Assembly: GCA_002077065.1 (NCBI GenBank)
Contig: NAJO01000076.1
Span: 1-64,000, forward strand
DNA: 64,000 nucleotides
Reading direction: 5' to 3'
Origin: Cryoendolithus antarcticus
Lineage: Eukaryota; Ascomycota; Dothideomycetes; Cladosporiales; Cladosporiaceae
Shown: one piece after another, positions 1-11,486 of the stretch
Layout: each line of letters opens with the position of its first letter
Numbering within the stretch: the first letter of the stretch is position 1
Notes under the pieces: generated by a model
Told to the model about the DNA's origin: nothing
Database searches by the model: none
What the model saw: the letters and a program-made list of their open reading frames with translations, nothing else
Program-made: the position numbers and the translations under genes

Positions 1-434
1 CATCATGATATCAGGAGAGGGTTGGGGTCCCAGCTGCCATATCAGTTCCCTTTACAACGTCCTCCAGGTCTGCGAACACAATGGTCGATTCAAACCTGAT
101 GGAAACAGTGGAGAAGAGGGCCGGAAGAAAGAGCACACGATGGTATCCTGATGCCATGTTGCGTGCTGATATCTATGTCCCTTAGTCTGCGTTCGCGTGG
201 AGTAACTCGGCGACACAGCTAGGCTCAGTCAGGCAGTCGCAGCCGGCATGAGCGATCAACCTCGAGCAGCACCCATCGAGGGTAATAGCATTATGACACA
301 CATTCTATGACCCATCGCCGTATACAGCCTGGTTTGAACGTTTATCAGTACATTTACAGAGTGTCAATACACTAGCATTCCGTCAGGACCACTGAGCAAA
401 TTTGCAACGAGACCGTCTCATCACGTCCGAAGCG
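1..434. other. Intergenic, left edge
   Basis: No convincing gene. Only short open frames are present, with no recognisable product. The right part should contain the promoter and 5' leader of the flavoprotein gene that starts at 435. Nothing repetitive was seen. Confidence 0.5.
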
Positions 435-1271
435 ATGGCAATCCAGTACGCCCCAGATGCTCGCAGCAAGGCCAACAGGCTTAGCAAGCGCAGTAAGCTG
501 TACACTATGAACACTCCAAGTCACAAGCAGTTCTAACATCTCCCAGCAACCTACGATGCGCCGCTCATCCACTCCCTAATCAACTCCTGCCCGATTCTGC
601 ATGTCTCATTTAACGCCCCCCTGTCCGAGTCTCAAGACTCTCAAACCCAATTCCCCACGATCCTCCCCATGCTAGGAGCAATCGGCACTTTCCCTTCCTC
701 ATCGTCCGTAGAAGACGAAGCAGAACCACACCTCTACCTCCACGGCTCCTCAGCCGCCCGTCTCTTCAAACTCACACCCCAAGGTGGCCTCCCCCTCTGC
801 ATAGCAGCCACACACGTAGACGGCTACGTCCTCGCCCTAGCACCCTTCCACAACAGCTGCAACTACCGCTCAGCCGTCGTCTTCGGTCTCGGGTCCCCCC
901 TCACAGACCCCGAGGAAATCGAGTTCGCCCTCAAAGTCATTACGAATAACTCCATCCCGTCGCGCTGGGAGAATAGTCGCCACCCGCCGACGAAAGCTGA
1001 GATCACTTCCACGGGAATCCTGAAGGTCAGGATTGAGACTGCGTCTGCGAAGGTCAGGACTGGAGGGCCGAGCGATGATCGGGCGGATTTGAAGGACGAG
1101 GCGTTGGTGGGGAGGACTTGGACGGGTGTTGTGCCGATGTATAGTGTGCTGGGGACGCCGATGGAGAGTGAGTATAACAAGGTGAAAGTCGTGCCGGATT
1201 ATCTGGGTGAGTGGGTTGAGGATGCGAATTCGATGGCTGAGCAGGTAGCGGTGGACGCTGTGGAGGGGTAG
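435..1271 (+). CDS. PNPOx-like split-barrel flavin-binding protein (NimA-like)
   Basis: Two exons, 435-492 and 547-1271, give 260 aa. The 54-bp intron has donor GTAAGC, branch CTAAC (533-537) and acceptor CCCAG. Splicing restores an N-terminus ending in LSKRTTYDAPLIHSLI, the usual opening of the pyridoxamine 5'-phosphate oxidase-like family (nitroimidazole-resistance NimA type), where a KRxTYD motif precedes the barrel. The body (LYLHGSSAARLFKL, then a CIAATHVDGYVLA strand and NYRSAVVFG) fits the FMN-binding split barrel. Family members are flavin-dependent reductases or flavin-binding proteins, mostly with unknown substrates, so I would not name a reaction. The downstream PPR-like gene is convergent, with its stop only about 95 bp away. 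The start is chosen because the first exon is in phase and opens with ATG at 435. Confidence 0.82.
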
Positions 1272-1364
1272 ACCTTCATCTAAGGAGTGGATCTCAATCT
1301 GGCTTGACCTGAGCTTGCAGGACAGGTGTGGGGATGTATAGAGTCTGGGCCTGTGGCGTAGAAG

Positions 1365-4094
1365 CTAGAGCGGCTGTAGTCCAGGATTGATCTTCAGTCG
1401 AGTCCGCCGCATCTTGACTGCTGTAGACCTCAGATGTCTCGCAGGACGTCTGTCATAAGGCATAAGTCCTCTGTCGCCTGCCGCGCCGCCTATACGATGT
1501 GGGCTGGTTTCCCAGAGCAGTCGCAAATTATACGGCGAGCGCTCACGGCGCTCTTCGACATGATTGCCATCAGACACCCAAGCCTTGACATCCGCGTACT
1601 CGCGAGTCTGTTGCCGGACCATGCGGACATCCCCAAACACACGGCGGTACAAGATGCCTTGCTCCTCAGCAGACCAATCGGGTACGACGAATGCGTGATC
1701 AGACGCATGAACGTTACCACTTCTCCAGATCCGCTGAGCATGAAGCACGTAATGCGCCAGGGACAACCGGTTGCGCTCCATGATCTGGGCATTTGCGGGG
1801 ATCATAGACGCCGACGGTCCAAACATTACCCACAGTTGCTGTCTCAGAGCTTCGCGAACGACCTGAGTCTTCACGTGAAATCCTCGTCCTCTCAGCTTCT
1901 TGAGTATAATCAACCCCCGCGCCCATACTGGAATATCGAACATGTCCTCAGCATCGTGCGATGCGGATATTGCCAAACGTTTCTCATCCGAATTCGACTC
2001 GTGAAGCAGATCACGTTGACCTGCATCGCGTATACCCCACATCACAATAGCACGCAGCATGTTATCGGTCAATGCGGCCCTCAGCACAGCTTTGCTGGAG
2101 ATCCGAGTCGGATCATGCGTCCTCGGCGGTCGTGTCAAGGGCTTTGCGTCCTTGTGATAATGCTCGACCAGCCAAGTAGTAATCGTCTCAACCCCATCCA
2201 TATTATACTCCATGCCATAACGCTTTAGCAGCTCTGTCCAGATGAACGGAGGTACATGTTGGCCGTGCTCTGCTGCATAGATACAGGCTTTCAGTACGAA
2301 GTCACGAGCGACTCGCTCGTTGCCCACAATGCCACCGCTCGGGACAGGCTGCTTACCACGTGTCCGTATGGGCAAAACATACTTCCTCAAGAAGTTGATA
2401 GAACGTACGGAGAGCGGCATTCCTTCCGACTGGATGTGCTGGAATGCTTTCGTGACGCCGTCCCAGTTACCTTGCTTGGCACAATGCTGCAGTATTCTGT
2501 TCCACACCGAGTGGTCCAGATTCACATCCGCCTGCTGCAGGCACAGCAGCGTAAGCTGAACCTGTAAGCCATCACCTGCCTCCACGAAATTGGCAAGCAG
2601 CGTCTTTTGCATGTGCGAGTCATCGTGATTCTCAGGATGCTGGTCGCTGCATATGAGTGCCCGGTACAGCTCTTCCGAGCGGTCGTTGACTACCTTACAA
2701 AGCAGTCGAGTATACATACAGTCCGTAAGCTGTAGTCCCGCTGCTTTGATCTGCGTGAGTCTTGAATCCACATCATGTGTCAACTTCGTCCGCATGGCCA
2801 GCTCGCGGAGTGCCAGTGGACCCAACGCTTCGACACCCAGGATATTAAGTGTCCGTATGACAAAGTCGATGGAAAATGCCGATGTAGCGAACAGCTTGGC
2901 GCAGAATGAGTCGCTGATGAGTTTTGGTGTAATGCCATGCACTTCGCCCAGTAGACTGTTCAGCATGGACCGAGGAGAGGCAGGTGTAGCTACGGCAGGT
3001 CCTTTGCGCAGACTCCGGTTCGGCACTGAGGTATTGCCTCTGTCATCTTCCACATGGCCCAAGAGCCGTGAGACCACAGATATAGCAGCGTATCCCGCAC
3101 TCGGCATGTCACCATGGCGTACAAAGAGGTCATGCCATGCATCCACATCAGCTTCATCGCCATGTTCGAATACAATCGGCATACAGTGGTCGTAGCAGTC
3201 GTGCTCTGCCACAGCATCGTAGATTACTTCAAACGCATGAAATGCAATCTTCTTACTTGCGCTCTGCAGCACGTCCGCCACAAGTCTTCGCGCATCGCCA
3301 GATCCATACCAGTTGTCTCGTACCAGCCGACGATGCCACTTTAGTACGACAGACTGCTGATCATCATGCGTATTGGATGCAATTCGGAGCAGACGACCGA
3401 TCATGCGAGTGTAAAGGTCTCGAAGTACCTTGCCATGCGCAACGCGCAAAACATTCGCATGACGATAGATGCCCCAGAGCTCGCCATGCGGTCTACCAGC
3501 ACGCTCCATGGATATGCCGGCATCGAAAATGGAGTTCCAGAGCACGTCCGCATGCGGTCCTTGAACCGGCAGATCAATGGTGCGCAGCCGCAGGCCATGG
3601 TAGACAGCCATGACACCGTGGTGCCCATGTAATCGCTGGCGAAACTGCAGGATTTGGATCCAAGCTGACCAATTCTCTGCGTTGCTTGAGCGATCGATCA
3701 GAAGCTGCCCCTTCAGCTCTCTGGATTCGACACTACATTGATGCATCGTTATGGCGAAATCGTCCTCAGGCTGTGTTAGCTGCTTTGAGGAGTCTCCAGG
3801 GTCGTCGGAGCTGGGTAACCGAAGACTCAAGGCGACTGCGACTCGTCCTGTGGACAGTTTCGCCTCGTGAGAGATCGGCTCGAGATTGCTAGCGTCCGAT
3901 CGTGGGGCATCATCGTTGCGGGCGACCTCCGCCAGCCCAGTACTGGCGTAGCGAAGGCATTGCTGCCTCAACGTGACCAGCGACGACTGAGATGACTGAC
4001 CATGAGTACGCCTACTCTCCGGACCTATGAGCTGGCGCAGTAATCGCAGCGTCGTCGGTCTCCCGAGCCATCGATCGAATCGTGCAAGAAGCAT
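1365..4094 (-). CDS. PPR-like mitochondrial protein, 909 aa
   Basis: One uninterrupted frame of 909 codons, starting at the ATG at 4094. The N-terminus is basic and hydroxylated with almost no acid residues (MLLARFDRWLGRPTTLRLL), as in a mitochondrial targeting peptide. The body is a succession of paired amphipathic helices; the segment from VWNRILQHCAKQGNWD onward reads like a 35-residue pentatricopeptide unit (residue pattern W-N-x-I-L-x-x-C, then D-G-V-x-K-A-F). Other segments are too diverged to call repeats by eye. Family knowledge: fungal PPR proteins act in mitochondrial mRNA stability, processing or translation. That role here is inferred from architecture only. The opposite strand carries shadow frames across the whole length. 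Confidence 0.72.
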   Translation of the reverse strand: MLLARFDRWLGRPTTLRLLRQLIGPESRRTHGQSSQSSLVTLRQQCLRYASTGLAEVARNDDAPRSDASNLEPISHEAKLSTGRVAVALSLRLPSSDDPGDSSKQLTQPEDDFAITMHQCSVESRELKGQLLIDRSSNAENWSAWIQILQFRQRLHGHHGVMAVYHGLRLRTIDLPVQGPHADVLWNSIFDAGISMERAGRPHGELWGIYRHANVLRVAHGKVLRDLYTRMIGRLLRIASNTHDDQQSVVLKWHRRLVRDNWYGSGDARRLVADVLQSASKKIAFHAFEVIYDAVAEHDCYDHCMPIVFEHGDEADVDAWHDLFVRHGDMPSAGYAAISVVSRLLGHVEDDRGNTSVPNRSLRKGPAVATPASPRSMLNSLLGEVHGITPKLISDSFCAKLFATSAFSIDFVIRTLNILGVEALGPLALRELAMRTKLTHDVDSRLTQIKAAGLQLTDCMYTRLLCKVVNDRSEELYRALICSDQHPENHDDSHMQKTLLANFVEAGDGLQVQLTLLCLQQADVNLDHSVWNRILQHCAKQGNWDGVTKAFQHIQSEGMPLSVRSINFLRKYVLPIRTRGKQPVPSGGIVGNERVARDFVLKACIYAAEHGQHVPPFIWTELLKRYGMEYNMDGVETITTWLVEHYHKDAKPLTRPPRTHDPTRISSKAVLRAALTDNMLRAIVMWGIRDAGQRDLLHESNSDEKRLAISASHDAEDMFDIPVWARGLIILKKLRGRGFHVKTQVVREALRQQLWVMFGPSASMIPANAQIMERNRLSLAHYVLHAQRIWRSGNVHASDHAFVVPDWSAEEQGILYRRVFGDVRMVRQQTREYADVKAWVSDGNHVEERRERSPYNLRLLWETSPHRIGGAAGDRGLMPYDRRPARHLRSTAVKMRRTRLKINPGLQPL

Positions 4095-4516
4095 TGCCGA
4101 CCAAGGCTCACTGCCGAGCCCCTATCCGGTGCCATTGCATCGGTCAGATGTGTAGACCGGATATGGATGCCGGTAATATCGCAGCCCTACGTTTCGATGA
4201 AGTCCAACTCTCTCCCGACGTGCCTCAGGCATTCAGATCTTGGCCCCGCTCTAGATCGGCGGCTCGGAAAGCTTGTTCGAGCGGCTACGTGCACCCATGT
4301 CCATGTGGCCAGCCTTCCTCGTGCAACTTGAGCTGATCATCGACTGGATTGGCTCTCGAGTCCGTGGAAAGACCCAGGGAGGAGGACCAAAGAGCTACGG
4401 AGCGGGCTGGAAACGAGTGGCGCATCGCTACATACACCCTCTCAGCGACTCCCGAGTCATCGCGCCGCCCAAGCAAGACCCCTACCACCCTCCTCCACCC
4501 CCTCGCCAACGCAAGA
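4095..4516. promoter_or_regulatory. Divergent intergenic region
   Basis: This 422-bp stretch separates the PPR-like gene (-) from the membrane-protein gene (+), so it should hold both promoters. An open frame on the plus strand runs through its right part into the next gene from 4349. I prefer the later start at 4517, so that stretch is treated as leader. No specific site was recognised. Confidence 0.4.
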
Positions 4517-5092
4517 ATGGCCACGACCGACGGCCCCCTAACATTCACCGCAACTCCCACAGTAACTCTCGACTTCTCCCCCAGCTCCACCTCCGGCCCA
4601 CCCCCTTTCAGCGACTCCGCCAACCCCTCCCCCCCCTCCAACCCGGGGTCTCCCGACGACGGCACATCCACCGGCCTAATATCCCACTACTTCATCTTCA
4701 TCGCCCTCCTCCTCTGCGTAGCAGGCATAATCTTCTTCTTCATGTTCCGGCGGCGCCGGAAAGCAATGCTGCGGTATAACGCTTATCAGCAGTCGCAGCA
4801 GCAGGCTGGCGGGAGGGGAGGCATGGGAGGAGGATGGGAGATGCAGCCGCCGAATTGGAGGGGTGGGTGGAGGGGCGGAGTACCGGGGATTGGTGAGGGG
4901 AGGGGGCTGGAAGCGGTTGAGGGGTTGGATGAACGGGGGGAGGCGCCGCCGGCTTATGTTGCTAAGATGGATGGGCCTGCAGAGGTGAGGCACGGAGAGG
5001 CCCCGGCTGAGGGACCGGCTGGGATCAGTGCACCGCCGCATACGCTTAGCAGGGAGCAGAGTGGACTGCGGGATCCGCCGCGATATCAATGA
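4517..5092 (+). CDS. Small single-pass membrane protein with PPxY motif
   Basis: 191 aa from the ATG at 4517, which has a good context (AAGAATGG). An upstream in-frame ATG at 4349 would add 56 residues of unremarkable sequence. A Thr/Ser/Pro-rich, probably O-glycosylated ectodomain (about residues 1-52) is followed by one hydrophobic helix (about 53-77) and a basic stop-transfer RRRRK. A Gly/Trp-rich cytosolic tail comes next. The tail contains PPAY at residues 144-147, the PPxY type bound by WW domains of Nedd4/Rsp5 ubiquitin ligases. The layout (short Ser/Thr ectodomain, TM, tail with PPxY) is common in fungal small membrane proteins of unknown function. A role as an Rsp5 adaptor or a ubiquitinated surface protein is inference. 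Confidence 0.65.
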   Translation: MATTDGPLTFTATPTVTLDFSPSSTSGPPPFSDSANPSPPSNPGSPDDGTSTGLISHYFIFIALLLCVAGIIFFFMFRRRRKAMLRYNAYQQSQQQAGGRGGMGGGWEMQPPNWRGGWRGGVPGIGEGRGLEAVEGLDERGEAPPAYVAKMDGPAEVRHGEAPAEGPAGISAPPHTLSREQSGLRDPPRYQ

Positions 5093-5684
5093 CCGTGGAC
5101 CGCCAGCCACGAGGCAGCGGCTCTCGGGAACTATTGGCAGGGCATAGTCGCAAGAGGAAGCTGAGCTCGACATCATGCTCACGGGCGATCTGTTGCCGCG
5201 AAGTGTGACTTGCGGATGTTGAGGTTGCGACTGACGGACGGAGGACAAGAAGCAGCTGCCTACCGCCCCGCCAAGCAGAACAGCGTCGCGACAACATTGC
5301 AGAACGGCAGCGGCCCAGTGGGCAAGGGTTCGTGTGACGATCGCAGCGGGCGTCGGAAGCAAGGGTGCATGGCGCAGGCTCGAGAGCAAGATAAGGGTGT
5401 TGCAAGGGCATTTGAACGCGGACACGGAGAGGCAGCAAGGAGCGTGCTCGTGGCGTCGGCTGTACAGCATGGTTCGTTTGGTGAGCAGTGATTCTGCTGG
5501 GGAGGACAAGGAATTCGTGCGCAGATGTAGATGGCAGAAGTGGTGTATAGTACAAGAAAGCTCGTTTTGCTCGCCCTCTCCTCATCAACCCCAAAGCCCC
5601 CTTCTGCAAAGGCCCTACGATACTCATACCCTAATCCATCCCCCCACCACCCGAATTCCGGGCCCTATTCACCACCTCCCCTGG
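5093..5684. other. Convergent intergenic region
   Basis: 592 bp between the 3' ends of the membrane-protein gene and TOM70. The open frames here run in several directions and resemble no family. It should contain two 3' untranslated regions. Nothing else was recognised. Confidence 0.4.
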
Positions 5685-7763
<2,079 letters not shown>

Positions 7764-8206
7764 AGGGAGAGATGTTCGCGCTTGCGCAATGAAGAAAGTC
7801 GCAGTCTGGTCACGCGCGGGGAAGATGAATTACACAGAACGGAATGAAAGAAGCTATGCTCAAGACATGCGGTGCGCAATGGGCAACACGAACACTCGAA
7901 GTTGATGCAGATCCACACCACGCGAGGCCTGGCACTCCCGAGCTGGCAATGCCAAGCCCGCAACATCTGGCTTCCACGAGCATGTCCGCAAAGAAGTCAG
8001 ATCGAAGCTGTCAATGTAACTGAACAGCATGTTGTAGGTCATTCAGTGCCACAGGTCTACGATACACAAGTCCATCTCCCATCTAGGTGCATCGCAAGAA
8101 CATTTAAGGTCGCCCTTCCTTGCCCAGAGACTCCCCCCTAGACTATCATTGGCCTCCTGATAACCCCCAAGATTCCTACGCAGTAACATGCTCAGGTCTA
8201 GAACCC
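7764..8206. other. Intergenic region upstream of TOM70
   Basis: About 440 bp that should contain the TOM70 promoter on the minus strand. Short overlapping frames occur on both strands, but none is convincing. Confidence 0.4.
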
Positions 8207-8758
8207 CTAGTACTCCTTCTCCCGCCTCTCCCCACTGAGCTCATCATACTTCTTGACCTTCTCCCTGATCTTCGCACTCCCACGTCCAACACTAGACGCA
8301 CTCCCCGAGGACCCCAGATCAGAGCCCGTGCGGTGGTGTGAGCGGACGTGAGGAACGGGCGTAGATGGGCCAGGGTGCAGAGTTGCGTGCTGGAGGGTGT
8401 CGGGTTGAGGAGCCGGTATGGCGGATGCAGGGGCGGAGGATGGGGATGTCAGTGCCCAAGTAGGTGTGAATGTCGGTGCTAGTGGTGCTGGCATGGCGAT
8501 GGCCGTCGGATGCTGGATCGCTGGGACGGGTGTCGATGGTGCAAGCATAGATGCAGGTGCCGGAGCAGCAGCCGATGCTGCGGCATATGCGGCAGCAGTA
8601 GTGTCGGCGACAATTGGTGCAGCAACCGCGCGGTCCGCCACCACAGCGGGCTGCAGCGCTACAGACGTAGCTGGCGTCGGCGTCGCAGTATGCTTGATCG
8701 ACTCCGCAAACCCATGCGACAGCTTTCCCCCCGAAACCGAGTGCTTCAAATGCAATTC
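8207..8758 (-). other. Open frame in phase with trehalase after its TAG stop
   Basis: Directly after the trehalase TAG (8761-8759) the same frame stays open for about 183 codons, ending at 8207. The translation is Ala/Pro/Thr-rich in the middle and ends in a charged helix-like segment (GSAKIREKVKKYDELSGERR). It has no ATG near its beginning, so it is not obviously a separate gene. It may be a C-terminal extension reached by readthrough or alternative splicing, a remnant of a longer ancestral protein, or a chance open frame; other frames are also open here. I cannot decide from sequence alone. Confidence 0.35.
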
Positions 8759-11486
8759 CTAACCGCTTGCATGCGGACTCCCCAGCTCCGGCCCCTTGTG
8801 CGCATCCAGCAGCGGATCAGCACTCGACTTATGCGTAGCCATCTTCGACCCATACATCCCCACAGGCTGCGCGTTCGGTTGCGCAGCAGGGTGAAGAGGC
8901 TTGGCAGCAAAAGGTTTCAAAACGTGACCATGGTCTTCGAGCGCGTACTCTGGCTGGGTCGCCTTCTTGAAGGTGTCCCATGTAATGAGGGCGCCTAGAG
9001 CGCGCTTCATATGGGCGTTAACGATCTGAAGGCCGTAGACGTAGGAGGCATTGACCCAGCCGAACCTGCAAAGTCCGAGTCAGCATCGTGGTCATCGATT
9101 ATATTCAGATCACTCAGACGACAGGAGACAAACCCTTCCGTAGCCACGCCCTTAAAGTCCGAGCCCTGGTTCCCATACTCGGCAGTAACGCGATGGGGAT
9201 CCACGGCCTGCGTGACGTCGTACTTTTCTACCACAACGCCGTTGAAATCGACAAAAGCCTTGGTGACCATGTAGATCCACCGATACGCTAACCTCTGCGC
9301 ATCATCCTCAAAGCCATAGCGCAGTAGTCCAGTCCAGGCGAGAATTTGCTGCGGTGCCCAGCCGAACGGAAAGTCCCACTGCCGATTCGGACGATGCAGA
9401 CCGACAGCTCCGCGAGACTTCTCAGTCCCAGAGACAAGCCCACCAAGTGCCTCAAATTTGGGGAGAGCTTTCTCGACCATGGTCTGCGCTTGCCGGGGTG
9501 TTGCGGCGCCGGCCCACAATGCCCAGAACGTCGTAGCGGATTCGTACCCAGTCTGTTGCTTTAGCTTGGTATTATAGTCGAAGAACATGCCCTCCTCTTC
9601 GCTCCACATGAGCTTATCCATCTGGCGGCGACGGTTGCGGGCTTGGCGGTCCCAGTACGAAGAGGTCTCGAACTCGACTTTGTGAGTCTTGGCGCGCCAT
9701 TCGGCAGGGATCTCGAGGCGGTCATTGAAGTAGATACGGATGCAGCGACCGAGATCGGATTCGATCTTGTAGAGGCAGGAGTTCAGGTCTATGGTGGCGA
9801 GGTGGGCGGCAACTTTTTCGAGGCGGTACGAGGTGTCGTGGCCGGACTCGCGGACAGCACGATCGTGGAGGAAGTACTCGTCTAGCTCTGGCTCGAAGAC
9901 GTGGCCGTAGTTGTAGGCTTTGACGAATTCTTGGAAGGTCATCTTGTGTCTGTCTGCGTAGGGCTGGAGGACGTGGACGAAGTGAGAAGCCTCGGTCTCA
10001 GGTGGCACACCCATGCCGCCGGGGACGTATCGTGATAGGCCAGATTCGGGATCATAGCGAGGTGCTGACATCCATGTATCGTGGTAGTCTTTCATCGCAG
10101 CCAGAAGCGCCTCTCGGAGGAAGTCCAATGCACGAGGTTCTTGCTTGATGTGATCGTAGATGCGAAGAGCCATGTCAGTGAGGAAGGGAGGCTGAGAGCG
10201 ACAAAGGTAGTACGTGCGGTTGGCATTCAAGATCTTGCCGTAATGACGGATGGAGAAGCAGAAGTGCTTGACCATGTTCTCGCACAAGTCGACTTTGTCA
10301 TTGATGAGCAACCCAATAGTCTCCATGTAGCTGTCCCAGCCGTACAGCTCATTGAAACGGCCACCGGGCACGACGAAGGGCAGTCCCTCGAAGTCAGGCT
10401 GGCCTTCAGGAGTATCTGCAATGTGCTTCATGGCCACGGCCAGTAGACCGGGCGCGTCATTCAGATCACGGACATACTCGTTGTCGTCGCACTTCTCGTT
10501 CAGCCACTGCACATCCAGTCGCATGTTGGGGTGCTCCTGCGCAATGCGGGTGTAGTACTCATACTGCTCTGGCGCACCCTTCGGGATGTAGATGCGTGGT
10601 CGAGGGTCGGCGGTCCAATCCTTTGGGTCTCTCCCAACTTGTTTAATGTTGGACCCATCAATGCGACGAGTAAGGTTCAGCCAAAATGAGTCTCTAATCA
10701 GGCGGGACAGTCTGTTGACAGGGTTCTCATTCAACCTCGCTTCGTCCAGCACAATCTGCTTGCGCCCAAATTGATGCGCGACGGTAAGCTCCTGCAGCAA
10801 ATTACTGAGCATATACGTGCCACGAATGTCGAACGTGCGATAGCCTCCAGATGATGCTGTGCCAAGCGAAAGCGTCTTCGGACCTACGTCATCGATGGTG
10901 ATCTGGACATTGTTATCGGTATCCTCACGTGAGAGGAGCAGCTTCAGCGTATCGGCGACGTTGATGAGAAACCGGCGAGGTGCATTACCCTGCGCATCTG
11001 GACGCTGTCAGCATTTCAATACTTCATATGCAGTGATTGCTTGCTCGACTTACCGTGACTCCGCCGCCGGGTGGGTGGCTTGTAGCTCTCATGTGTCTCC
11101 TTCTCTCCTCTGCTCTCGATCTGCGTGCAGCACTCTGTCAGTACTGTTGCAAATGGCTGTAGTGATATTCGTTTCTCGTGTTGGTGTGGGCTGCGCGGGC
11201 TTGGCGGTGTGCGTGGATATGGTCTGGTCGGACTGAGCGGATTGCTTACCGCTGAAAGTGTTCGCGTCTTCTTGGGCTTTCTAGGCGCATGACTCTCGCC
11301 ATAGTAGATGGCGGGACTCGCGAACGGGTCGAGTTCGGAACTGCGCTGCGCCTCGCTGATTCTACCAAGGTGTGGCTTGACGCCGCCTTCCTTGTTTGGT
11401 GACGTCGAGGGTGGTGAAGCTGTCTGCGGTGCGATCGCGTGACCGTTGCTGGTGTGGACGAGTGGTTCGGATTGCTGCGAGCTCAT
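8759..11486 (-). CDS. Neutral (cytosolic) trehalase, GH37
   Basis: Four exons (11486-11250, 11120-11054, 10997-9134, 9065-8759) give 824 aa; phases agree at each junction. It hydrolyses cytosolic trehalose to two glucoses, typically at spore germination and stress recovery. Visible: an N-terminal regulatory region with the PKA-type site RRRSH at the exon 2/3 junction, a calcium-binding-like loop ([12 protein letters not shown]), the trehalase signatures [14 protein letters not shown] and [12 protein letters not shown], and the C-terminal [14 protein letters not shown] restored by splicing. The last intron uses the uncommon donor GTTTGT. Family knowledge: PKA phosphorylation and Ca2+ activate fungal neutral trehalases. 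The stop is followed by a long open frame in the same phase. About 2.5 kb of upstream sequence lies before the next gene. Confidence 0.95.

Noticed and set aside
1434..3632. Several plus-strand frames of up to 264 codons opposite the PPR-like gene
   Set aside because: Antisense shadows of a 909-codon conserved-style gene; no motifs of their own.
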